Origin: JASSUD01 sp031963005
Lineage (GTDB): Bacteria; Pseudomonadota; Gammaproteobacteria; Burkholderiales; Burkholderiaceae
Length of the DNA: 64,000 nucleotides
Assembly (NCBI GenBank): GCA_031963005.1
Contig: JASSUL010000007.1
Coordinates: 62,001-126,000, forward strand
Direction of reading: 5' to 3'
The position numbers and the translations under genes were made by a program. This document shows, in pieces, positions 36,492 to 44,893 of the stretch; position 1 is the stretch's first letter; every line of letters begins with the position of its first letter. The notes below the pieces were generated by a model. That model was not told where the DNA came from and did no database searches. It worked only from the letters and a program-made list of their open reading frames with translations.

Positions 36492-37289
36492 TCACGGCAC
36501 CTTACGCAAAATATGTTTAGCGATCCCCCGCAAAATATTTAATTCTTCCTGCTCCAACTGCGTGCGTGCAAACAGTTGGCGTAAGCGGGACATGAGCTTT
36601 TTGGGGGCTTGAGGATCTAAAAAATCAATGGCGATTAATGCGCGCTCTAAATGGCTAAATAGGGCTTCTATCTCCTCGCCTGTTGCCAAGTGCGTAGACC
36701 TTGCTTGCGCTATATCGTGCGATGTGGCTGATTCCGATATGGGCGCACCCTCTTTTTGATATTCTAAAAAAGCCATCCGCCATTCATAGGCTACAACCTG
36801 TACTGCCTGCGCTAAATTCAGCGAGCTATATACGGGATTGGCAGGAATATGGAGCAGTGCGTTGCATAATTGAATATGCGTATTAGATAAGCCCGTGCGT
36901 TCAGTGCCAAATACACAGGCCACGCGTACTCCCGTGCGGCTGAGTTGCTGGACATAACGCGCAGCCTCTCGTAAGGGGCGCACAGGGGGGCTATATTCGC
37001 GAGGCCGTGCGGAGAGTGCAAGCGCGTACTGTACATCCTGCAATGCTGCTTCTAGCGTAGGGACGATAACGGCATTGGCTAAAACATCTTCTGCCCCGCA
37101 AGCCATAGCGATGGCCTGCGGGTCCGTTTTGACTTCTGCTACGCGCGGGTTTACCAGGAAGAGGTGCATTAGCCCCATGGTCTTCATCGCCCGCGCGGTA
37201 GCGCCCACATTCCCCAGATGACTGGGTTCTACCAAAATACATCGCAAAGCGGAGGCCGCTTCTGCGGTCGATAGAGGGTGCATATACAA
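36492..37289 (-). CDS. trmJ: tRNA (cytidine/uridine-2'-O-)-methyltransferase TrmJ
   Basis: 265 residues. SPOUT-family motifs: LVEPSHLGNVGATARAMKTM at the start, then VACVFGTERTGLSN, and the knot-forming IPANPVYSSLNLAQAVQVV. TrmJ 2'-O-methylates position 32 of tRNA. AAGG precedes ATG 37289. Divergent from suhB, the Burkholderia arrangement; the accessory island replaces what normally lies on its other side. Confidence 0.93.
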   Translation of the reverse strand: MYMHPLSTAEAASALRCILVEPSHLGNVGATARAMKTMGLMHLFLVNPRVAEVKTDPQAIAMACGAEDVLANAVIVPTLEAALQDVQYALALSARPREYSPPVRPLREAARYVQQLSRTGVRVACVFGTERTGLSNTHIQLCNALLHIPANPVYSSLNLAQAVQVVAYEWRMAFLEYQKEGAPISESATSHDIAQARSTHLATGEEIEALFSHLERALIAIDFLDPQAPKKLMSRLRQLFARTQLEQEELNILRGIAKHILRKVP

Positions 37290-37395
37290 TATCCCTTGCT
37301 TGAAGACTATTTTATCGTTAAGGTACTGTGCGCTTTGTACAATAAGGGCTTATTTATTGCGGCCAGCCCATCGGCACCACCCAAAAGGATTTTTC

Positions 37396-38226
37396 ATGCA
37401 TCCCATGCTCAATATCGCGATTCGCGCTGCGCGTCGCGCCAGTCAAATTATCAACCGTGCATCGCTCGATATCGGAGGAATTGAAATTCATGCCAAGCAG
37501 CGACGGGATTTTGTCACGGATATTGATAAAGCATCAGAAGCTGCGATTATTGAGACATTGCTCCAGGCGTATCCCGATCACACGATTCTGGCTGAAGAAT
37601 CTGGACAATCTGGCGGTCAGTCTGAGTATCAATGGATTATTGACCCTCTAGATGGCACGCATAACTTTATTCATGGCTTTCCATATTACTGCATTTCGAT
37701 TGCCCTCTTACATAAAGGGGTAGTCACCCAGGCAGTGATTCATGACCCCAATCGCGATGATATATTTACTGCCTCTAAAGGGGCAGGCGCATTTTTAAAT
37801 AATCGTCGCATTCGGGTATCTGCACGCGCAAATATATCGGACGCCTTGCTGGGAACCGGTTTTCCGTTTCGCAAAGAGGAAGACTTAGAGCCCTATCTCA
37901 GGCTCTTCGGGCAGATGACGCGCGCCTGTACCGCACTACGCCGCCCTGGCTCCGCAGCGCTGAATTTAGCGAATGTCGCAGCAGGTCGTCTAGATGGGTA
38001 TTTTGAGCAAGGTCTTTATAGCTGGGATCTGGCAGCAGGCAGTTTATTGGTGGCGGAAGCCGGGGGCCTCGTTGCAGATTATACGGGGGAAACCAATTTC
38101 TTAAAGCAAGGGGAAATTGTGGCGGGCAATGTCAAGTTGGCTGCGCAGATGATCCCTCTTTTAAAGCCTTTTAGCAGTATACGAACGGCCTCTTCGCCAA
38201 AAGAGAGAACAGGTTCTGCATTGTAA
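37396..38226 (+). CDS. suhB: Inositol-1-monophosphatase (SuhB)
   Basis: 276 residues from ATG 37396 after AAAAGGAT; the frame extends 32 codons upstream without support. Metal-binding motifs: EE in ILAEESG, WIIDPLDGTHNFIHGFP, and the C-terminal WDLAAGSLLVAEAGG. SuhB hydrolyses inositol phosphate and also takes part in rRNA transcription antitermination. It ends 24 bp before a strong terminator shared with pgsA. Confidence 0.95.
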   Translation: MHPMLNIAIRAARRASQIINRASLDIGGIEIHAKQRRDFVTDIDKASEAAIIETLLQAYPDHTILAEESGQSGGQSEYQWIIDPLDGTHNFIHGFPYYCISIALLHKGVVTQAVIHDPNRDDIFTASKGAGAFLNNRRIRVSARANISDALLGTGFPFRKEEDLEPYLRLFGQMTRACTALRRPGSAALNLANVAAGRLDGYFEQGLYSWDLAAGSLLVAEAGGLVADYTGETNFLKQGEIVAGNVKLAAQMIPLLKPFSSIRTASSPKERTGSAL

Positions 38227-38250
38227 AGTAGTGCGCTATAAGAACGTGAT

Positions 38251-38286
38251 AAGAGCGTGCGCTGGCTTAGCCAGCGCACGCTCTTT
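38251..38286. terminator. Bidirectional terminator between suhB and pgsA
   Basis: Perfect 15-bp GC-rich stem AAGAGCGTGCGCTGG with complement and a 5-base loop, flanked by short A and T runs. It serves both convergent genes. Confidence 0.85.
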
Positions 38287-38300
38287 CAATTCATGCCACG

Positions 38301-38942
38301 CTATCCCAATACCACGCGCTGACGGATTTGTGGCCACGCCAAGCGCATGTAATACAGCATCGACCAAATCGTTAATACTGCGGCAATATAGATTAAGGCC
38401 ATGCCCCAAATGGGGGTATTACATAAAAAACCTAGCGGAAAATGCACACGCCCTCCCCATGCAGAGAAATGCTGGGAAGGCCACCCTACTGTCAGCGGAC
38501 CATAAAACAGCAGCATGGGAATAGCGCCCATTTGGCAAGCAGTTTTAATTTTCCCGAGTGAATTCACTGCAATACTTTTGCTAGCGCCTATTTGCGCCAT
38601 CCATTCGCGCAGGGCGGAAATAGCAATTTCTCGCCCGACAATCACGAGCGCAACGGCTGCATTCAGACGCCCGAGCTGCACTAAAATCAATAAGGCTGCA
38701 GTGACCATCAGCTTATCGGCTACAGGATCTAAAAATGCGCCAAACGCAGAGGTTTGATTCAGACGCCGCGCTAAATATCCATCAAACCAATCGGTTAAAG
38801 CGGCCAAAATAAATATCACTGCGGACAAGGTATTTTTCTGCAGTAGAGAGAGTTCCGCATCCGGCAAATAAAAAATACCGATAATGAGCGGGATCAGAAT
38901 AATGCGTAGCCAGGTTAGGGAAATAGGTAAATTAAATGGCAT
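38301..38942 (-). CDS. pgsA: CDP-diacylglycerol-glycerol-3-phosphate 3-phosphatidyltransferase
   Basis: 213 residues with several membrane helices. The CDP-alcohol phosphotransferase motif DG-x2-AR-x8-G-x3-D-x3-D is complete (FDGYLARR, then FGAFLDPVADK). It makes phosphatidylglycerol phosphate at the inner membrane. A stretch between about 150 and 185 is longer than in short PgsA proteins. Downstream of uvrC on the same strand, the Burkholderia order. Confidence 0.94.
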   Translation of the reverse strand: MPFNLPISLTWLRIILIPLIIGIFYLPDAELSLLQKNTLSAVIFILAALTDWFDGYLARRLNQTSAFGAFLDPVADKLMVTAALLILVQLGRLNAAVALVIVGREIAISALREWMAQIGASKSIAVNSLGKIKTACQMGAIPMLLFYGPLTVGWPSQHFSAWGGRVHFPLGFLCNTPIWGMALIYIAAVLTIWSMLYYMRLAWPQIRQRVVLG

Positions 38943-39244
38943 CGGGATCGGCCTTTAATGAATGAGGCAACAAATACAGCACGACGATGCAGTGACACAC
39001 CACACACTCAGCACCCATCCATAAAAAACCTTCGGAAGGTGTGAGAAAAACGTCAGGTTGATACTCAACGGACTCTTAAAAAATAATCTGTATTTTGCCG
39101 ATCTGTACTGCACAGTACAAGCAGAACATAGGTGCTTTTAGTCTGAAGATTGTCTTACGATTCATCAGACTAATACAGAATATTCTTAGAGACTGTTTAT
39201 TATTACGCCTTCAAAGCACCAAAGAAGGAGTATCAGAAAATCGG
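38943..39244. other. Intergenic region between uvrC and pgsA with nested inverted repeats
   Basis: Between 39086 and 39181 there are an outer TCTGTATT / AATACAGA pair, inner TGTACTG-ca-CAGTACA (39104-39119), and TAGTCTGA / TCAGACTA (39138-39172). This looks like a small folded mobile repeat. The rest holds no gene. Confidence 0.5.
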
Positions 39245-41227
39245 CTAGCGCAACTGACGGTAAATCTGCTCTGCTAATGCGTGGGAAATACCTTCTACAC
39301 TCGCTAACTCCTCGATGCTAGCGGCTTTAACGTCCGCCATACTCCCAAAGCGCATCAACAAGCGCTGGCGACGCTTGGCACCCACCCCCTCCAAAGTCTC
39401 CAATTCTGAACGCTGGCGAGGCTTAGCGCGTTTTGCACGCATGCCGGTAATCGCAAACCGATGCGCTTCATCGCGAATCTGCGCAACCAATAATAAAGCG
39501 ATGCTTTCTGGACCCAATACACAGGGGGGGCGACCATCCGCAAAAATCAAGGTTTCTAATCCCACTTTGCGATGCTCGCCTTTCGCCACGCCTACCAATT
39601 TGCGGTGATCTAAGCCCAAGTCTACAAAGACTTCTCGTGCAGCATTCACCTGCCCTATTCCCCCATCGACTAAAATCACATCAGGCCACTTGCGCGCCTC
39701 GGTATTAGGCGTCTTGATCGAGGGAGCATCGTCTATTGCCCTATTCGACTCCTGCGCTCTAGGGCTCCATGCCGTATAACGTCGACGCAGAACTTGGCGC
39801 ATACCCGCATAGTCATCGCCTGGCGTAATATTGTCTAGGGTATAACGCCTGTATTCTTTCGTTTGCATCTGATGGTACTGGTAAACCACGCAAGAAGCTT
39901 GAGTGGCTTCACCGGATGTATGACTGATATCAAAGCATTCGATACGCAGATTCTCCAGCTCCTCCATAGGCCATCCTAACACCTCTGCAAGCGCCTTGGT
40001 CCGCTTTTGTTGGGAACTGCGTTGTGCTTCATGCTGCTCTAATGCAAGCTGCGCATTATGTTGTGCCATATCCAGCCAAGTTTTCCACAACGGTTTGCTT
40101 CGCGTGCCTCCCTCCGAAGGACATATCCATTTGACCGGATGTTGGGCCTGCGCCGTTAACACTTCTTTCAACTCAGGCGATGTGAGCGCATGGCTAGTAA
40201 TGACCATCGCTGGTAGCGCGTGCATGGCGTAATGCTGACTCACAAAGGCTTCTAGCAAATCGATTTCTGTGCCTGCAGATAAATGCGTAGAAAAATACGC
40301 ACGATCGCCCAGATGCCGCCCTCCACGTACCATAGCCAGATTGACACAGCCTTTTGCTGCACCTGCGACGACGGCAATAATATCGACTTCCATACTTCGA
40401 CCTTGCGCATCTTTTTCTGCCACTTCCACGGCTTGATGCTGCAGAACCCCCGAGAGCGCACTGATTTGATTACGCACTAATGCCGCTTCTTCAAACCGCA
40501 GCTCGCTAGCCAGTATCTGCATCCGACGCTCAAACTCACTCAATACCGTCTGATGCTCGCCTTTTAAAAAACGCATGGCATGCGATACATCTTGTGCATA
40601 TGCTTCTTCAGAAATCGCCCCAACGCAGGGGGCTGTGCAACGACCGATCTGATGGAGCAAACAGGGCCTAGTCCGGTTTGCAAATACCGAATCTTCACAC
40701 GTTCTAAGTTGAAAAACGCGCTGCAAGATTTGCACACTCTCTCGCACCGCATAACGCCCTGGAAAAGGGCCAAAATAATGGTTTTTGTGGTCAATTACTC
40801 CACGATGCGTGGAAATACGAGCAAATGGATGCTTACTGATCTTTAAATAGGGATACGATTTATCATCCCGAAACAAAATGTTATAGCGCGGTGACAGCGC
40901 TTTAATCAGATTATTTTCTAGCAGCAGCGCCTCACTTTCTGAGCGCGTTACCGTCGTGTCTACACGCGCAATCTGTGAAACCATCAGCGCTATGCGAGGA
41001 GACAAACTGGTCTTCAAAAAATAGCTCGATACTCTTTTTTTTAGATCCTTGGCTTTGCCCACATAGAGCAGCGTGTTTTGCGCATCAAAATAGCGGTATA
41101 CCCCTGGCAGATGCGGCAAATGGCGGATCGTAGACATATCGATCCCCTGTGTCGGCGCTAAAAGAGGCGGCGCGCCATCAGCATCAGGGGCTGCGGGAGT
41201 CGTCGGGGGCGCGGAGGTCACTTTCAT
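39245..41227 (-). CDS. uvrC: Excinuclease ABC subunit C
   Basis: 660 residues. GIY-YIG nuclease domain at the start (LPHLPGVYRYFDAQNTLLYV, then GKAKDLKKRVSSYF), the UvrB-binding UVR region (RMQILASELRFEEAALVR), the RNase H-like second nuclease domain (IECFDISHTSGEATQASCVV, DVILVDGGIGQVNAA), and C-terminal helix-hairpin-helix pair (LETLEGVGAKRRQRLL). It makes both incisions in nucleotide excision repair. A short Pro-rich lead precedes the conserved part; an internal ATG at residue 31 is an alternative start. Confidence 0.96.
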   Translation of the reverse strand: MKVTSAPPTTPAAPDADGAPPLLAPTQGIDMSTIRHLPHLPGVYRYFDAQNTLLYVGKAKDLKKRVSSYFLKTSLSPRIALMVSQIARVDTTVTRSESEALLLENNLIKALSPRYNILFRDDKSYPYLKISKHPFARISTHRGVIDHKNHYFGPFPGRYAVRESVQILQRVFQLRTCEDSVFANRTRPCLLHQIGRCTAPCVGAISEEAYAQDVSHAMRFLKGEHQTVLSEFERRMQILASELRFEEAALVRNQISALSGVLQHQAVEVAEKDAQGRSMEVDIIAVVAGAAKGCVNLAMVRGGRHLGDRAYFSTHLSAGTEIDLLEAFVSQHYAMHALPAMVITSHALTSPELKEVLTAQAQHPVKWICPSEGGTRSKPLWKTWLDMAQHNAQLALEQHEAQRSSQQKRTKALAEVLGWPMEELENLRIECFDISHTSGEATQASCVVYQYHQMQTKEYRRYTLDNITPGDDYAGMRQVLRRRYTAWSPRAQESNRAIDDAPSIKTPNTEARKWPDVILVDGGIGQVNAAREVFVDLGLDHRKLVGVAKGEHRKVGLETLIFADGRPPCVLGPESIALLLVAQIRDEAHRFAITGMRAKRAKPRQRSELETLEGVGAKRRQRLLMRFGSMADVKAASIEELASVEGISHALAEQIYRQLR

Positions 41228-41451
41228 CTTAAAAAGTAGGGAACCTAGGGGTTCTGAGCATGCATGGAAAATGGGTTAAAAGTCAGCGTCCATCTATACC
41301 GCTCTGGACGGTACACTATAGTATCAGTGAAAATCCCCAATAATCCCCCAATACCGAAAAACAAAGCGCGATATCAAACCGCGCCCCATGATGGGTAAAA
41401 GGGATACGGATTGGGGAAAAGTTTCCCTCTGCTTTGATAATAAACGCCTCT

Positions 41452-42693
41452 ATGCACTGTGATATTTTTTGTAAAGTAATCGACAATTTCGGCGATATCG
41501 GCATTTGCTGGCGTCTTGCGCGCCAGCTTGACGCAGACCATGGTTGGAAAGTACAACTTTGGGTCGACGATTTACCTACTTTTGCCAAACTTTGCTCTGC
41601 CATCGACCCTAGTCTGTCTGTGCAAAATGTAGGCACGCTACGCGTGCGGCACTGGAACGCGGACGCAGGAGATCACGCCCCTATTGACGCAATCCCAGAG
41701 ATCGTCATTGAAGCCTTTGGTTGCGACCTTCCTGAGCGATATATTCAGCGCATGGCCACCTGCCAAGACCAGCACGATAGCAGCAGCAACGTCTCTAACG
41801 CTGACACCGCAGGATCACCAAAAAACACCTCACTCGGGGTAACACGACACCGCCCTGTATGGATCAATCTAGAATATCTCAGCGGTGAATCCTGGGTCCC
41901 CCACTTTCACGCACTTCCGTCTATGCACCCGCGCTACCCCCTTATCAAAACCTGCTTTTTCCCGGGGTTAGAAAAAGGAACCGGAGGAGTTTTAAAAGAG
42001 CGGGACTTACTCACCGAGCGCGAGACTTTTTTAAACGATCCTGCAGCGCGTACCGCATTTTGGGAGATATTGGGTCTATCTGCCTCTACGGCGCAAACAA
42101 CGCATACCACGCGTATTTCGCTATTTTGCTATGAAAACCCTCTGATCACGACCTTACTTGATCAATGGAGCATGCACCCTACCCCGATTGTCTGCTTTGT
42201 CCCACAAGGTCTGATCTTACCCGCCGTGGCCCAATATATGGGACAAGCAAACTTACCCGCAGGCACTAGCGCAACGAAAGGCCAACTCACGGTCTATAGC
42301 CTCCCTTTTCTCACACAGCATCAATATGATCAACTGCTATGGCTGTGTGATCTCAACTTTGTAAGGGGAGAAGATTCTTTTGTCCGCGCGCAATGGGCGC
42401 AACGCCCTTTCATATGGCATATCTATCCACAACAAGAACAAGCCCATCTCATCAAACTAGAGGCCGCCTTACAGCACTATACCGCCCACTTAGAAAAACC
42501 CGCCAGCGAAGCCCTGATCCAATTTTGGCACGCATGGAATGGAGCCCCTGACGCCACATTGCCCGATCCTGCTCTCTTCTGGGCCCAACAAAAAACCCTT
42601 CAACACCACGCTCATTCCTGGGCGCATACTCTTTCTGCAGTGGGAGATCTTAGCTCTAACCTGGTGGCTTTTTGTGAGGCGCATTTTTTGTAA
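41452..42693 (+). CDS. earP: EF-P arginine rhamnosyltransferase EarP
   Basis: 413 residues from ATG 41452 (an in-frame TTG lies 18 bases upstream). N-terminal CDIFCKVIDNFGDIGICWRL contains the Asp residues of the EarP active site; IEAFGCDLPE and WINLEYLSGE also match the family, as does the C-terminal donor-binding part (NFVRGEDSFVRAQWA). EarP attaches rhamnose from dTDP-L-rhamnose to Arg32 of elongation factor P, which relieves polyproline stalling. Usually efp follows directly; here it does not. Confidence 0.93.
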   Translation: MHCDIFCKVIDNFGDIGICWRLARQLDADHGWKVQLWVDDLPTFAKLCSAIDPSLSVQNVGTLRVRHWNADAGDHAPIDAIPEIVIEAFGCDLPERYIQRMATCQDQHDSSSNVSNADTAGSPKNTSLGVTRHRPVWINLEYLSGESWVPHFHALPSMHPRYPLIKTCFFPGLEKGTGGVLKERDLLTERETFLNDPAARTAFWEILGLSASTAQTTHTTRISLFCYENPLITTLLDQWSMHPTPIVCFVPQGLILPAVAQYMGQANLPAGTSATKGQLTVYSLPFLTQHQYDQLLWLCDLNFVRGEDSFVRAQWAQRPFIWHIYPQQEQAHLIKLEAALQHYTAHLEKPASEALIQFWHAWNGAPDATLPDPALFWAQQKTLQHHAHSWAHTLSAVGDLSSNLVAFCEAHFL

Positions 42694-42784
42694 GGCGCAA
42701 TTAGCGCCTCTCACTCGTTCTATTGATCCATTTTTTGACCGGCGTAAGCATTCCAATGACTTCTTTCGAAACCGAGTAGCTAGT

Positions 42785-42820
42785 ATGGTAGGTTGGTGGT
42801 GACGAAGGAACCCCAACATG
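42785..42820. repeat. Short intergenic repeat, copy 3
   Basis: GTAGGTTGGTGGTGACGAAG followed by GAACCCCAACAT, the same module as in the clusters at 15637 and 21388. It lies just after earP, where efp would be expected. Confidence 0.65.
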
Positions 42821-42841
42821 CACGCCATGACGTCTTTGATG

Positions 42842-43004
42842 ACCAGCTTACAATTATCTTAATGAAACGGCAATTTCCATTGACGATATGGGTAGAGCTA
42901 TTGAGCAAGCTGTTCTAGAAAATAATGCCAAACCGCTTACGGGAAAAAGCACAATGATCGGCGCATTGGAGGCGCTTATATCGATCCTAAAAACGATAGC
43001 CTAG
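42842..43004 (+). pseudogene. Unidentified coding fragment
   Basis: An open stretch of about 53 codons reading YNYLNETAISIDDMGRAIEQ, then a Lys/Gly segment, GALEALISILKTIA, and TAG at 43002. The codons look like real protein, but there is no start, and stops lie just upstream. It overlaps the 3' end of the convergent porin gene. I do not recognise it; it is probably the tail of a lost gene. Confidence 0.35.
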
Positions 43005-43727
43005 ATACATAAAAGGGAGGATCGGGTTGATTCTTATTTTGTTTTGATAAGTTGCTCTGTAGACTTCGTGCCTATTGTCTTCAATATCGGTATAGAAGGT
43101 CGCTATCGCGCGAAGTGGCATGTAATACACCGACAGTCCTCCAAACCAGTGCTTTTGGAATTGGTACATTAGGCCTGCATTAAAAACCGCGTTCCAGGTA
43201 TTTTTTGCAGATACGGACATCGTTGCTGCATCGCCAAACGAGACTTCAAAAATAGGATTATCGAAGTGTGCATGGGTAAACCATGTTCGACTTAACCCTA
43301 TACCTGCATAGGGACGCCATTGGCTGCTTTCATCAAAAAAGTAATATTTGAGCAGCAATGCAGGGCTCCATTGCCGTACCGTGCCTAGCTTTCCCATTAC
43401 AGTCCATTTGTTTGCACCATAAAGGTTCCATTCTGGCGCAATGCCCAGCATGAATTCGCTAGCCCAATGATCGGTTAGAAAATAGGTTGCAAAAACACCG
43501 GCACTGTTTGCACGGGCCAGCGATGTCCCTCCACCATCGAAGCCAAATACGGGGACGCGCTTGGTATTGAACGTAGCGGATGGACCATCTTCGAGCATAC
43601 CGCTCTTTTCTTGTGGAGCAAAATGCATCCAACCGGCACTCAGTAAAAGACGACCCGCTGTTTCCGCCTGTGCTACGCAAGCGCAAGCCCACAGCATACC
43701 TATCATCATAATACGTTTGAACTTCAT
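42987..43727 (-). CDS. OmpW-family outer membrane protein
   Basis: 246 residues from ATG 43727, which follows GAGGAGGGAAG. Signal peptide MIGMLWACACVAQA, then beta-strand-rich sequence typical of OmpW: FATYFLTDHWASEFMLGIAP, LLLKYYFFDESSQWRPYAGI, and a C-terminal Phe (FMYLGYRF) required for outer membrane assembly. OmpW-type 8-strand barrels carry small hydrophobic molecules. It stands alone between earP and folE2. Confidence 0.88.
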   Translation of the reverse strand: MKFKRIMMIGMLWACACVAQAETAGRLLLSAGWMHFAPQEKSGMLEDGPSATFNTKRVPVFGFDGGGTSLARANSAGVFATYFLTDHWASEFMLGIAPEWNLYGANKWTVMGKLGTVRQWSPALLLKYYFFDESSQWRPYAGIGLSRTWFTHAHFDNPIFEVSFGDAATMSVSAKNTWNAVFNAGLMYQFQKHWFGGLSVYYMPLRAIATFYTDIEDNRHEVYRATYQNKIRINPILPFMYLGYRF

Positions 43728-43848
43728 CTTCCCTCCTCGCAAAAAAAGGGCAGCCGATGTTAGGCAGCCAGGGCAGCGCTATTTTCAGGTCGAGGAATGG
43801 GCCTCATTGCGTGAAGTCTAACCTCGCTTTACAACGCACTATACGATT

Positions 43849-44754
43849 TCAGCATCCACTTTCAATACGCGCATAGGCGCTGTGATTATGGATAGATTCA
43901 AAGTTTTCTGCCTCGAGCGTATACGCAAGAATGCGGGAATCTTGATTGAGGCGTACGGCGATATCACGCACTAAATCTTCTACAAATTTAGGGTTTTCAT
44001 AAGCGCGTTCTGTGACAAATTTTTCATCGGGGCGCTTTAAAACTCCCCACAGTGCACAGGAGGCTTCTTCTTCTGCTAGATTTACTAGATGATGAATCCA
44101 CGCTTGTAAGGAAGCAGCAGGGCCATTAGCCACTGCGGCATCAGGACACAATTGCGCTCGGATATTAATATGCGAGCGTTGATTATGCGCGCCATATTTA
44201 GAAATCTTTTTGGAACAGGGGCATAGGCTCGTCACAGGGACTTGGACTTGCAGGAAAAAGCAAAGATCCGGCATGCCGATGGATCCTGTCTGCGCTCCGG
44301 ATGCGTTGGGCTTGGCTTCACCAATCAAGATGACGTCATAATCTAATAGGCTTTCAACGCCAGAAACGGGGGCCGTTTTACGAATAAAATAGGGAAAACT
44401 GACTTCAATGCGCCCCGCCTGCGATTCCAGTTTGGCAAGCATGCGCGTAAGCATATGGGCAAAACTGGGCCAATTGAGCGGGGCTTTTTCTTCTTCTAGA
44501 AGTTCCATAAAACGGGACATATGAGCCCCTTTTTTATGGGCAGGCAATGCAACATCTAAATGGAAACATCCCACCGTCGATTGTGCAGGACATTCTACAT
44601 CAGAGCTTTCTGCTGCACCGGCAGGGAGGGTATCTCCTACGGTGACGGGAAAGCGTACAGCCCGCACCCCCACACGCCCAATGGGAATCTGACGGCGATC
44701 TTCGCTACCTTGAATATCGGGCATGGGGTGGTGTGGGGAGGTCAAGGTATTCAT
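43849..44754 (-). CDS. folE2: GTP cyclohydrolase FolE2 (type IB)
   Basis: 301 residues. Family features: IPIGRVGVRAVRFPV, HMSRFMELLEE, VPVTSLCPCSKKISKYGAHN with the metal-ligand Cys, and FVEDLVRDIAVRLN. It makes dihydroneopterin triphosphate, the first step of folate (and queuosine) synthesis, and works with metals other than zinc. Follows dxs as in Burkholderia. Confidence 0.95.
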   Translation of the reverse strand: MNTLTSPHHPMPDIQGSEDRRQIPIGRVGVRAVRFPVTVGDTLPAGAAESSDVECPAQSTVGCFHLDVALPAHKKGAHMSRFMELLEEEKAPLNWPSFAHMLTRMLAKLESQAGRIEVSFPYFIRKTAPVSGVESLLDYDVILIGEAKPNASGAQTGSIGMPDLCFFLQVQVPVTSLCPCSKKISKYGAHNQRSHINIRAQLCPDAAVANGPAASLQAWIHHLVNLAEEEASCALWGVLKRPDEKFVTERAYENPKFVEDLVRDIAVRLNQDSRILAYTLEAENFESIHNHSAYARIESGC

Positions 44755-44893
44755 ACGATAAGAAATAGCAAAAAATATAAATGTATAGTCGCCTGCTTGC
44801 TGGGCAGCAGCGGCAGACGACCTTGTACAAGGGAGTCAGGAGTTATCCACCTTCCTGGAAGGCGCATTATCACTTTAATGCAAAATGCATAGA

